From contig VXVC01000012.1 of the NCBI GenBank assembly GCA_009836625.1, positions 8,073-72,072 on the forward strand: 64,000 nt of DNA, given 5' to 3'. How positions within the stretch are numbered: the stretch's first letter is position 1; each line of letters starts with the position of its first letter. The stretch comes from Holophagales bacterium (GTDB taxonomy: Bacteria; Acidobacteriota; Thermoanaerobaculia; Multivoradales; Multivoraceae). Below are positions 33,229 to 40,860 of this stretch, piece by piece. The position numbers were made by a program, and so were the translations under genes. A model generated the notes under the pieces. That model was not told the origin of the DNA and did not search any database. It saw only the letters and a program-made list of their open reading frames with translations.

Positions 33229-34353
33229 ATGAGCCGGCGGGCCGAGTTCGAGGCTGAGCACCCGGAAGTTCACCTCCTGTCGGCCGACCAGGCGGGTCGG
33301 GTGGACCTGGTGATGGGCGCGGTTGGCTGGTTGGGCGACGAGGAGCAGGTCACGACCTGCGCCTCCCTGGGCGGCGAGTCGAGCACCGTGATGCGCGTCG
33401 AACTCCAGGAACTGCGCGGGGGCTGGCGCACCGCGGTTCTGAAGCAGTCGCTTCCCTGGCTGCGGCGTGACGAATCCGTCGCGATGCCGTCGGGTCGCTG
33501 GCACGGCGAGCGCGCGTTCTATGCGGAGGTAGCTCGTGTACCTGAGGCCGCGGCTCACATGCCGCGTCTGATGGCGGCCAACGAAGCGAGGTCCCTGTTG
33601 CTGCTCGAGGACTTCCGCGGCGCCTCGAATCTCGCGTCGATCTACCGGGGCGGCTCGCTTGCCGATGAGGCGGCGCAGGCCCTGGGTGCGTTCCTTCGGG
33701 CTCTTCGCCTCGGGACGCGCGGCGGGGAGGAGCCGGACCTTGCGAGCACGGGCATGAAGGCCCTGAACCACCGGCTGCTGTTCGAGACGCCGTTCGCTTC
33801 GGTGATGGCGGGCGGCGATGGCGTCGGACCTGACGGTTCGGCGCCAGGCGATGCCGCCCTCGACGTGACCGAACCGGGACTGGGCGAGGCGGCGGCGGCC
33901 CTGCGGTCGGATCGTGCGTTCAGGGAGGCCGTGTCGAAGCTGGGCGGCCGCTTCCTCGGCGCCGGCGCCTGCCTGGTTCACGGCGCGTTTCATCCCGCCA
34001 ACTGGCTGCTCCTGCCGGACGGCGGCGTTCGCGTCGTGGACCCGCAGTACGGTGGCTGGGGCGATGCGGAGTTCGACATCGGCACCGGGCTTGCCCATCT
34101 GCTGCTCGCCCGGCAGCCGGAGGAGGTCGTCGCGGCGTTTCTGTCGGCGGCCGTCGGCTCGGAGGAGGCCGAAGACTGCGAATCCGGCGTCGACCGGCCA
34201 CTCGTGGCCCGCTACGCCGGAGTCGAGATCGTCCGCCGGCTGATCGGCGGCGGACAACTGCCGCTCGAGGCGGAGGCCGGCTTTCGTTGCGGTCTGCTGG
34301 AGACGGCCCGGAAGGCCGTCCTCTCGGGTCACCTGGAGGTACTGGAAACATGA
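33229..34353 (+). CDS. MtnK/APH-fold kinase-like protein
   Basis: 374 residues. SLGGESSTVMRVELQ, AVLKQSLPWLRRDES and RSLLLLEDF in the N-lobe and VVDPQYGGWGDAEFDIGTGL (the DxD-like metal loop, closest to methylthioribose kinase) in the C-lobe identify the aminoglycoside-phosphotransferase/MtnK fold. The catalytic loop HGDxHxxN reads HGAFHPAN (His251, Gly252, Ala253), so the base Asp is missing. It may be inactive or use another residue. Leaderless start. It overlaps the next gene by four bases (ATGA). Confidence 0.75.
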   Translation: MSRRAEFEAEHPEVHLLSADQAGRVDLVMGAVGWLGDEEQVTTCASLGGESSTVMRVELQELRGGWRTAVLKQSLPWLRRDESVAMPSGRWHGERAFYAEVARVPEAAAHMPRLMAANEARSLLLLEDFRGASNLASIYRGGSLADEAAQALGAFLRALRLGTRGGEEPDLASTGMKALNHRLLFETPFASVMAGGDGVGPDGSAPGDAALDVTEPGLGEAAAALRSDRAFREAVSKLGGRFLGAGACLVHGAFHPANWLLLPDGGVRVVDPQYGGWGDAEFDIGTGLAHLLLARQPEEVVAAFLSAAVGSEEAEDCESGVDRPLVARYAGVEIVRRLIGGGQLPLEAEAGFRCGLLETARKAVLSGHLEVLET

Positions 34354-35744
34354 AGCGATCCCATGCACGCCGGCTGATCGCGGCGTTCGGTGTGTTCGTG
34401 CTGGCCGCAACGCCAGTTCTCGCCCAGAGCGCCAACTTCGGACAGGGACGGGTACTTGACGGCCCCGGCCACGTGCTGCCGCACCGGGATCGGGTCGAGC
34501 CCTTCAACCGCATGCTCGAGGAGCGGCTGAACGAGCTTCTGCCGCGATTGATGCGCGAAACCGGGATCGACATGTGGCTGGTCATCAACCGGGAGTACAA
34601 CGAGGATCCGGTGTTCTTCAGCCTGGTGCCGCGGCCGGTGTTCGCGGCACGCCGCACGACGATGCTCGTGTTCTTCGACCGCGGGCCGGACAACGGCGGG
34701 GTCGAACTCCTGACGGTCAACCGCTACCCGTACGGCGCGCTCTACGAGTCGGCCTGGGAGGGCGGCGACCTGGAGGAGCAGTGGCAGGGCCTGGGCGAGG
34801 TGATCGCCGCTCGCGACCCGAAGCGAATCGGCGTCAACGTCTCGCGTCACTGGCCGGTCGCGGACGGGTTGTCGGCGGCGCTCCACGAGCGGCTCCTCGA
34901 GGTGCTGACACCTGAGCTCAAGGAGCGGGTGACCAGCGCCGAGGAGCTGGTCGTGCGCTGGATCGAGACCCGCAGCTCGCTGCAGATGGAGGCCTATCCG
35001 CAGATCGTCTCCCTGGCCCGCGGCGTGATCGCCGAGGCGTTCTCGGAACGGGTGATCACCGCGGGCGCCACGACCACGGACGATGTCGCCTGGTACATCG
35101 CCCAACGCTTCGAGGACCTGGGGCTCGACATCTGGTTCCTGCCCTCCGTCAACGCCCAGCGCCGGGCGTCGGACGAGGACGAGGCCTGCGATCCGGGCGA
35201 GCCCTTCTGCGGCGGTAGCGGCGAATTCGTGATCCAGCGCGGCGACGTCCTGCACACTGACGTCGGCATCTGCTACGTCGGACTGTGTACCGACACCCAG
35301 GAGATGGGCTACGTGCTGCGTCTGGGCGAGAGTGAAGCTCCGGCGGAGCTACAGGAGGCTCTCGCCGCCGGCAACCGCTGGCAGGACATCCTCACCGGCG
35401 AGTTCCGGACCGGCCGCACCGGCAACGAGATCCTGGCCGCGACGATCTCGGTCGCCACGGACGAGGGTCTGCGTTCCAGTACCTACACCCACCCGCTCGG
35501 CGTCTTTGGCCACGCGCCGGGGCCGACGATCGGCATGTGGGACAACCAGGGGCCGACGCCGATCCGGGGCGACTGGCCGCTGTACCCGGACACCGCCTAC
35601 GCGATCGAAGGCAACGTCAAGGTCGAGCTCGAGATGTGGGGCAGCCAGGACGTCCAGATCAAGCTGGAACAGAGCGCCGTCTACGACGGCGAGCAGGTGC
35701 TTTACCTGGCGGGCCGCCAGACCGAGTGGCACCTGGTCCACTAG
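34350..35744 (+). CDS. exported M24 family metallopeptidase-like protein
   Basis: 464 residues from ATG 34350, coupled to the kinase-like gene (ATGA). A signal peptide (first 25, ending PVLAQS) precedes a creatinase-type N-domain (MWLVINREYNEDPVFFSLVP) and a pita-bread C-domain with metal ligands Asp and Asp (LHTDVGICYVGLCTDTQ), His (THPLGVFGHAPGP), Glu (YAIEGNVKVELEMWG) and Glu (QIKLEQSAV). An Xaa-Pro aminopeptidase-like enzyme in the periplasm is likely. A folded repeat (35745-35804) begins right after its stop. Confidence 0.85.
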   Translation: MKRSHARRLIAAFGVFVLAATPVLAQSANFGQGRVLDGPGHVLPHRDRVEPFNRMLEERLNELLPRLMRETGIDMWLVINREYNEDPVFFSLVPRPVFAARRTTMLVFFDRGPDNGGVELLTVNRYPYGALYESAWEGGDLEEQWQGLGEVIAARDPKRIGVNVSRHWPVADGLSAALHERLLEVLTPELKERVTSAEELVVRWIETRSSLQMEAYPQIVSLARGVIAEAFSERVITAGATTTDDVAWYIAQRFEDLGLDIWFLPSVNAQRRASDEDEACDPGEPFCGGSGEFVIQRGDVLHTDVGICYVGLCTDTQEMGYVLRLGESEAPAELQEALAAGNRWQDILTGEFRTGRTGNEILAATISVATDEGLRSSTYTHPLGVFGHAPGPTIGMWDNQGPTPIRGDWPLYPDTAYAIEGNVKVELEMWGSQDVQIKLEQSAVYDGEQVLYLAGRQTEWHLVH

Positions 35745-35804
35745 CTGGGTGCGCCGGCCTTCTGGCCGGCATCAGGCGCGATGCCGCGGAGCGGCGAGCG
35801 CGAA
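35745..35804. repeat. two-hairpin dispersed repeat, copy A
   Basis: Related to 54094-54174. First stem 35753-35759 with 35764-35770 (seven pairs, loop TTCT); second stem GCCGC/GCGGC with loop GGA. The flanks (CTGGGTGCGCCGGCC and GAGCGCGAA) match copy B. In copy B the loops keep TTCT and GAA while the stem bases change and still pair. Confidence 0.65.
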
Positions 35805-35811
35805 CTCTCTC

Positions 35812-36090
35812 CTAGAAGATCGCGCTCAGCAGGCCGAATCCGGCGCAGACGACGGCCACCAGACCGCCGACGACCAGCAGCACGACGCCGACGGCGAGGG
35901 TCACCGGCAGGGCCACGATGGCGATCGGAATCAGGACCGCGGCCAGCAGGGTCGCGGCGATGAAACCGATGATCTTGAACGGCAGCAGTACCAGCTTGAA
36001 CGCGATCTTCGCGACGAACGCGACGACGGCGAAAACGGCAAGCAGTCCGAGGGCGATCGCCCCGAGAGTCAGGATGGTCAGGACTTCCAT
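35812..36090 (-). CDS. small multi-helix membrane protein
   Basis: 92 residues, nearly all hydrophobic, with two or three membrane helices (ILTLGAIALGLLAVFAVVAF, IIGFIAATLLAAVLIPIAIV, LAVGVVLLVVGGLVAVVCAG). GGAGGAG lies some distance upstream of ATG 36090. No charged motif beyond a KIAFK pair. Function unknown; similar small proteins are common as membrane-stress or holin-like products. It is divergent from the isomerase-like gene at 36166. Confidence 0.5.
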   Translation of the reverse strand: MEVLTILTLGAIALGLLAVFAVVAFVAKIAFKLVLLPFKIIGFIAATLLAAVLIPIAIVALPVTLAVGVVLLVVGGLVAVVCAGFGLLSAIF

Positions 36091-36153
36091 TTCGAGTTGC
36101 ACTCCTCCTTCCTCAGGACTACGGAGATCAGGGGTAGAGGTTTCGTGGCGCGC

Positions 36154-36159
36154 TACACT
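36154..36159 (+). promoter_or_regulatory. -10 box of leaderless isomerase-like gene
   Basis: TACACT, exactly six bases before ATG 36166. An identical TACACT with the same spacing precedes the nuclease gene at 54200. Confidence 0.5.
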
Positions 36160-36165
36160 GCCCGG

Positions 36166-37191
36166 ATGAAGATCGACCGCAGACGTTTTCTGCAAACCGG
36201 CGCCGTGCTGGGCGCCGCTGCCGCTGCCGGCTGCATGGAGGGCGACGCCCGTTCCGGAGAAGAGGCGGCGCCGGCCGCCGAGGCCACGGTCGAGCCCCTC
36301 TACCGCATCTCCCTGGCCGAGTGGTCCTACTTCCGCGAGCTGTTCGGCCCGTCGCTGAGCGCGCTGGCCGACGGCTCCTTCGGCGATGTCCTCCAGACCG
36401 ACCCCCGCTCGCTCTACCAGGGCGAACTCGATCACCTGGACTTCCCGGCGCGCGCCCGCGGCCTGGACATCGAAGCCGTGGAGTACGTGAACACCTTCTT
36501 CTTCGACCGCGCCCGCGACCAGGAGTACCTGGCCGACCTCAAGTCGCGCTGTGACGGCGAGGGCGTGATGAGTCTGCTCATCATGTGCGACGCGGAGGGA
36601 TCGATCGGTGCTCCGGACGCGACGGAGCGGGCTCAGACTGTCGAGAACCACCACAAGTGGGTCGAGGCGGCGGCCTTCCTCGGCTGTCACTCGGTGCGGG
36701 TCAACGCCGCCAGTGCGGGATCCTTCGAGGAGCAGCAGAAACTGGCCGCGGACGGTCTGCGCCAGTTGTGCGAGTACGCCGACGGCTATGACATCGACGT
36801 CCTGGTCGAGAACCACGGCGGCATCTCGAGCAACGGCGAGTGGTTGTCCGGCACGCTCGCCACGGTCGATCACCCGCGCATCGGATCCCTGCCCGACTTC
36901 GGCAACTTCCGGGTCTCCGAGGAGCCCGAAGAGTGGTACGACAGGTACCGGGGCGTCACCGAGTTGATGCCGTTCGCCCGCGCCGTCAGCGCCAAGAGCT
37001 ACGACTTCGATGAGAACGGCGACGAGACGACGACCGACTACGAACAGATGATGCGGATCGTCCTCGACGCCGGCTATCGCGGCTGGGTCGGCATCGAGTT
37101 CGAGGGTCCGATGGCCGCCGACGACGGCATCGTGAAGACGAAGGAACTGCTCGAGCGCCTGCGCGAGGACCTCGCGCCCGAGTACGGCTGA
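36166..37191 (+). CDS. Tat-exported sugar isomerase/epimerase-like protein
   Basis: 341 residues. MKIDRRRFLQTGAVLGAAAAAGC is a twin-arginine signal, with a Cys that may be lipidated. The rest is a xylose-isomerase-like TIM barrel: GLDIEAVEYVNTFFFD, GCHSVRVNAASAG, YDIDVLVENHGGISSNGEWL (Glu, His), SLPDFGNF (Asp) and WVGIEFEGPM (Glu), a metal-binding set. Exported proteins of this type are common in some environmental diderms; substrate unknown. It is convergent with the FAD dehydrogenase (four-base gap). Confidence 0.85.
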   Translation: MKIDRRRFLQTGAVLGAAAAAGCMEGDARSGEEAAPAAEATVEPLYRISLAEWSYFRELFGPSLSALADGSFGDVLQTDPRSLYQGELDHLDFPARARGLDIEAVEYVNTFFFDRARDQEYLADLKSRCDGEGVMSLLIMCDAEGSIGAPDATERAQTVENHHKWVEAAAFLGCHSVRVNAASAGSFEEQQKLAADGLRQLCEYADGYDIDVLVENHGGISSNGEWLSGTLATVDHPRIGSLPDFGNFRVSEEPEEWYDRYRGVTELMPFARAVSAKSYDFDENGDETTTDYEQMMRIVLDAGYRGWVGIEFEGPMAADDGIVKTKELLERLREDLAPEYG

Positions 37192-37195
37192 ACTC

Positions 37196-38656
37196 CTACG
37201 CCGGCAGCCGCACGCTGGCGGCGGCGTGCGAGCCCGTCTGTGGGGCGCCTTCCGCTTCGAACACCCGCCCGGGGTTGAGGATGCCCTTCGGATCGAGAGT
37301 CCGTTTGAGCGTCTTCATGAGGGCGATCTCCTCAGGGGTGCGGCTGCGGCCCAGGTGGGCCCGCTTCTCGAAGCCGATGCCGTGTTCGGCCGACACCGAG
37401 CCGCCGATCGGCTCGAGGTGCCCGTAGACGATCTCTTCGACCGCGCTGCGCGCCTCCGGGGCGCCGTCGCCGACGGCGACCACGACATGCAGGTTGCCGT
37501 CACCGAGATGCCCGAAGACGACGCACTGGCTATCCGGCCAGGGCTCGGTCAGGGCGGCCCTGATCCCGGCGACGTAGCTCTCCATGTCGGCGATCCGGAG
37601 GCTGACGTCGAAGGTGAAGATCGGCGCCAGGTGGTTTAGCTGCTCGACGTCGTCGCGCAGCGCCCAGATCTCGTCGCGCTCCGCCCTGGACCGGCCGAGC
37701 ACCGCGTCGCCGATCAGGCCGGCCTCCATGCACTCGCCGAGCGTCTCCTCGAACTGCGCCGCGTCCTGCTCGGGCCGTGCACCGAGCGACTCGACCAGCA
37801 CGTAGTAGGGGTCGCCGTGAGGAATCGGGGGCGCCGTCCTCGCCTGCGGTCCCGTCACCAGCTCATAGAACTCGCGCCACATGACTTCGAAGGCGCTCAT
37901 CGAGCCGCCGATCTCTTCTTCCAGCCGTCGCAACAGCTCGACCACCTCGGCGAAGCCCGGAACTGCCAGCAGGGCGCAGTCGTGGCTGCGGGGCCGCCGC
38001 TCCAGGCGCAGGACGACGCGAGTGACGATTCCCAGAGTGCCCTCGGAACCGACGAAGAGGTGCTTCAGGTCGTAGCCGGCGTTGTTCTTGACCATCTTGT
38101 TCAGGCTCGAGAGCACCGTGCCGTCGGCAAGCACAGCCTCCAGGCCGAGCACCGAATCGCGGGTCATGCCGTAGCGGATCGTCCGGTTGCCCCCGGCGTT
38201 GGTGGCGACGTTGCCACCGATCGTGCACGAGCCCCGGGCGCCGAGGTCGAGCGGGAAGAGCAGCCCTTCGGCTTCGGCCGCCTCCTGAATGCTCTGCAGC
38301 GCGGCGCCAGCCTGGACGGTCATCGTCCGGCCGACCGGATCGATCTCTTCGATCGCCGTCATCCGTTCGAGCGTGATCGCGACTTCCAGGTCACCGGCGA
38401 CGCCGCCGCCGACGAGACCGGTCAGCCCGCCCTGCGGCACTACCGGCTGGCTTGCACCGTGGCAGGCCTCCAGGGCCGCCGAGAGTTGCTCGGTCGTGCG
38501 TGGACGGAGCACCGCCCTGGCCACGCATGGAACGGTGCCCGAACCGTCGCCGGCCCTCGCCGTTACCTCGTCGCCGAGGAGGACTCCGTCATCCCCGAGG
38601 GCGTCGCGGAGTTCGGCGAGAAGGGCGTCGCTGGAGCGACGGGTGTGATCGGTCAT
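37196..38656 (-). CDS. FAD-linked D-lactate/glycolate dehydrogenase
   Basis: 486 residues. The FAD-binding PCMH domain (VVPQGGLTGLVGGGVAGDLEVAITLERM, LDLGARGSCTIGGNVATNAGGNRTIRYGMTRD, NAGYDLKHLFVGSEGTLGIVT) and C-terminal domain (FGHLGDGNLHVVVAVGD, EHGIGFEKRAHLG) are those of GlcD/Dld-type 2-hydroxy-acid dehydrogenases. Oxidises D-lactate, glycolate or similar to the keto acid, passing electrons to the respiratory chain. TATGAT lies 34 bases upstream of the ATG. Confidence 0.9.
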   Translation of the reverse strand: MTDHTRRSSDALLAELRDALGDDGVLLGDEVTARAGDGSGTVPCVARAVLRPRTTEQLSAALEACHGASQPVVPQGGLTGLVGGGVAGDLEVAITLERMTAIEEIDPVGRTMTVQAGAALQSIQEAAEAEGLLFPLDLGARGSCTIGGNVATNAGGNRTIRYGMTRDSVLGLEAVLADGTVLSSLNKMVKNNAGYDLKHLFVGSEGTLGIVTRVVLRLERRPRSHDCALLAVPGFAEVVELLRRLEEEIGGSMSAFEVMWREFYELVTGPQARTAPPIPHGDPYYVLVESLGARPEQDAAQFEETLGECMEAGLIGDAVLGRSRAERDEIWALRDDVEQLNHLAPIFTFDVSLRIADMESYVAGIRAALTEPWPDSQCVVFGHLGDGNLHVVVAVGDGAPEARSAVEEIVYGHLEPIGGSVSAEHGIGFEKRAHLGRSRTPEEIALMKTLKRTLDPKGILNPGRVFEAEGAPQTGSHAAASVRLPA

Positions 38657-38725
38657 GGCAGTCCAGGGGAGCGTGTGGAGCGCGGATCATAGCGAGCCCG
38701 GTTCAGTGAGTTGAGACGGAGGAGT

Positions 38726-39142
38726 TCAGGCCAGGGTGTCGACCAACTCTGCCTCGATGACCCTCCGGTCCTGCGTCACCAGAGTCGCGCCAAGTACTCG
38801 CGCCGTCGCGACGAGAATTCGATCTGCGGGATCACGGTGAAACGAATCGGGAAGGGCGGCGACATGCTCGGCGATCGCAGGCGAGATGCCTTGCCGCCGC
38901 ACGAGGGGCGGCGCTACCGCCTTGTCGAGCCACTCGCGCAGGGGCAGCGAGAGGCGTACTCGCCCCAGGCTGCAGAGGGTCGCGATCTCCCAGAGGGAGA
39001 TGTCGGATACCAGGAGGGGCGACTGGGGGTCGACAGCCGCGACAGCCGCCTGTTGGGCTGGCGAAAGTCGGCCGGAATCGTCAAGCCACCAGATGAGGAC
39101 ATGCGTGTCCAGAAGTAGCGTCAACGGCGAGTGCTCTCCCAT
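38726..39142 (-). CDS. PIN-domain toxin (VapC-like)
   Basis: 138 residues from ATG 39142, overlapping the antitoxin gene by 22 bases. The PIN acidic residues are visible: LLLDTHVLIWWLDD (Asp), SDISLWEIATL (Glu), HRDPADRILVATARVLG (Asp, Asp) and VTQDRRV. It is a Mg-dependent endoribonuclease toxin of the PIN/VapC type that cleaves RNA when its antitoxin is lost. It is downstream of its antitoxin in one transcript. Confidence 0.9.
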   Translation of the reverse strand: MGEHSPLTLLLDTHVLIWWLDDSGRLSPAQQAAVAAVDPQSPLLVSDISLWEIATLCSLGRVRLSLPLREWLDKAVAPPLVRRQGISPAIAEHVAALPDSFHRDPADRILVATARVLGATLVTQDRRVIEAELVDTLA

Positions 39143-39360
39143 TCTTCTGCGGGCACCGCCGGTTCCACGATGTCGCCGACCTCGGTCACGGTGCCCTTTA
39201 GCTCGTGCTGCGGGTACGTAGCACCGGACCGAACCGCTGGAGAGAGTTCGGCGACTGGTTGGCCGCGTTTCAGAATCACGACTGGTTCGCCGGTAGCAGC
39301 TACGCGGTCGAGAATCGCCAGACAGCGTGCCTTGAAGTCGGTGGCGTTGATCGTTTCCAT
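39121..39360 (-). CDS. Phd/YefM-type antitoxin
   Basis: 79 residues. METINATDFKARCLAILDRVAATGEPVVILKRGQPVAEL is the Phd/YefM DNA-binding fold; the acidic tail would bind the toxin. It overlaps the PIN gene by 22 bases. The promoter is clear: TTGACA (39390-39395), 17 bases, AAGACT (39367-39372), six bases, ATG. A 23-base inverted repeat (39362-39384) spans the -10, as expected for autorepression. Confidence 0.9.
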   Translation of the reverse strand: METINATDFKARCLAILDRVAATGEPVVILKRGQPVAELSPAVRSGATYPQHELKGTVTEVGDIVEPAVPAEEWESTRR

Positions 39361-39361
39361 C

Positions 39362-39395
39362 TGACCAGTCTTCAGGACCGGTCATTCCTTGTCAA
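39362..39395 (-). promoter_or_regulatory. toxin-antitoxin promoter and operator
   Basis: Consensus -35 TTGACA at 39390-39395, spacer of 17, -10 AAGACT at 39367-39372, and ATG six bases further. TGACCAGTC (39362-39370) and GACCGGTCA (39376-39384) form an inverted repeat with one central mismatch per half, overlapping the -10 and the transcription start, a natural operator for the antitoxin. Confidence 0.65.
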
Positions 39396-39406
39396 GCCGT
39401 CTCCGC

Positions 39407-40285
39407 TCACCCCGCGACGCTGTGCTCCCGCTCCCTTAGCCGGATCAGGCACTCCTGACTCGCCGAGGCGACGAGTTCGCCGTCCCGGTTGAACACGTGG
39501 CCGCGGACGAAGCCGCGGGCGCGGGCCGCGGTCGGGCTCTCCTTGCTGAAGAGGAGCCACTCGTCGGCGCGGAAGGGGCGGTGGAACCAGAGAGCGTGAT
39601 CGAGGCTGGCTCCCTGGATCCGGTAGCCCTTCATCGACGGGCCGTGCGGCTGCATCGAGACGGCCATGAAGTCCAGGTCCGACATGTAGGCAAGGAAGGA
39701 GAGGTGGACGGTGCGGTCGTCGGGCAGCCGCTCCCGGCAGCGGAGCCAGGTGTTCTTTCGCGGTTCCCTGGCCTGACGGCCCTCGCGCGGTAGCATCTGG
39801 ATGCCCTCGACCTGGCGGCTGTCGATCACCTCGAAACGGTGGGCGAAGCGCCTGTAGGACGGGTCGTCCTTCGCCATCTTCCCGTAGATGTCCCCGTCGG
39901 AGGGGAGATCGTCGGGCGGCGGCACGTCCGGCATGTCGGACTGGTGCTCCAGACCGCCTTCCTCGATCTGGAAGGAGGACGACATGTTGAAGATCGCCCG
40001 GCCGTGCTGGATGCCGACGACGCGCCGGGTGGTGAAGCTCCTCCCGTCGCGGATGCGGTCGACGTCGAAGAGAATCGGCCGCTCCGGATCGCCACGGCGC
40101 AGGAAGTAGGCGTGGATCGAGTGCAGGTGGCGATCCCCGACCGTCCTCGAGGCGGCGACGATGGCCTGGCCCAGCACCTGCCCGCCGAAGACGTGGTTGC
40201 CCGGCCCGTTCTGCGCACGGAACAGGTTCTCCTCGATCTGCTCCATCTGCAGCAGGTCGATCATCTCCTGGACGGCGCCGTTCAT
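39407..40285 (-). CDS. tesB: acyl-CoA thioesterase II
   Basis: 292 residues, double hot-dog fold. NHVFGGQVLGQAIVAASRTV, HSIHAYFLRRGDPERPILFDVDRIRDGRSFTTRRVVG and, in the second half, GASLDHALWFHRPFRADEWLLFSKESPTAARARGFVRGHVF with the catalytic Asp/Gln/Thr set are TesB hallmarks. Hydrolyses medium and long acyl-CoA in the cytoplasm. ATG 40285 overlaps the stop of the LOG-like gene (ATGA). It may feed the fatty-acid pool. Confidence 0.92.
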   Translation of the reverse strand: MNGAVQEMIDLLQMEQIEENLFRAQNGPGNHVFGGQVLGQAIVAASRTVGDRHLHSIHAYFLRRGDPERPILFDVDRIRDGRSFTTRRVVGIQHGRAIFNMSSSFQIEEGGLEHQSDMPDVPPPDDLPSDGDIYGKMAKDDPSYRRFAHRFEVIDSRQVEGIQMLPREGRQAREPRKNTWLRCRERLPDDRTVHLSFLAYMSDLDFMAVSMQPHGPSMKGYRIQGASLDHALWFHRPFRADEWLLFSKESPTAARARGFVRGHVFNRDGELVASASQECLIRLREREHSVAG

Positions 40286-40860
40286 CGGGGCGGGATGGTA
40301 ACGGTGCGGCGCAGCCAGTCGACGAGCTGGTCGAGGTCGGTGAACACGCTGGCGCCGGCCGCGGCGGCCCGGGTCGACTGGTCGCTGTCGCCGGGCGGCC
40401 GGTCGAAGGCAGCCAGGGGACGCCCGTAGCGGAGCGACAGCTCGATTTCGCTCCAGGTCCCCGCGCTGCCCGGCAGGGCGACCACGGCGTCGGCGGAGAG
40501 GACGTTGATGTGGTTGCGCGAGAAGGGACCGGTGCCGGACGCGCCGGACAGCGGCAGGTGCGTGCGGATCACGACTTCGACCCAAGGGTTGGGGTAGCCG
40601 TCAGGCGAGTCGTCGCCGTCCTTCTCACGCGGCACCACGCCCAGACACAGGCCGTCCCGGTCCTCGGTTTCGGCGAACGCGCGGCTCGTGGCCGTCATCG
40701 TGCCGCGGCCGGCGCCGGTCAGCAGATGCCAGCCGTTCCCGGCGATCGCCCGGCCCAGGGGCGCGGCCAGGTCCTCGTGGCCTTCGGCGCCGGAACCCAT
40801 CACGCCGACGATGGGGCGCCGCTCGACTATTGGGACTTGCCCCGGGCGCTGATCGGCCAC
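40282..40860 (-). CDS. LOG-family-like (TIGR00725) nucleotide-binding protein
   Basis: 192 residues from GTG 40860, chosen because GGAGG lies just upstream and it supplies the first beta strand (RRPIVGVMGSG) that a start at ATG 40800 would lose. AIAGNGWHLLTGAGRGTM and LPGSAGTWSEIELSLRYGRPL resemble the GG..G and PGG.GT..E motifs of LOG/TIGR00725 proteins, here reading LPGSAGTWSE. Some LOG proteins release cytokinin-type bases from nucleotides; this branch is uncharacterised. It overlaps the upstream gene by 34 bases. Confidence 0.7.
   Translation of the reverse strand: MADQRPGQVPIVERRPIVGVMGSGAEGHEDLAAPLGRAIAGNGWHLLTGAGRGTMTATSRAFAETEDRDGLCLGVVPREKDGDDSPDGYPNPWVEVVIRTHLPLSGASGTGPFSRNHINVLSADAVVALPGSAGTWSEIELSLRYGRPLAAFDRPPGDSDQSTRAAAAGASVFTDLDQLVDWLRRTVTIPPR

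Noticed and set aside
35812..36873. 353-residue minus-strand gene
   Set aside because: Only its last 92 residues look real; the rest is antisense to the isomerase-like gene.
40282..40800. Start of the LOG-like gene at ATG 40800
   Set aside because: It would remove the first strand of the fold; GTG 40860 has a ribosome-binding site and restores it.
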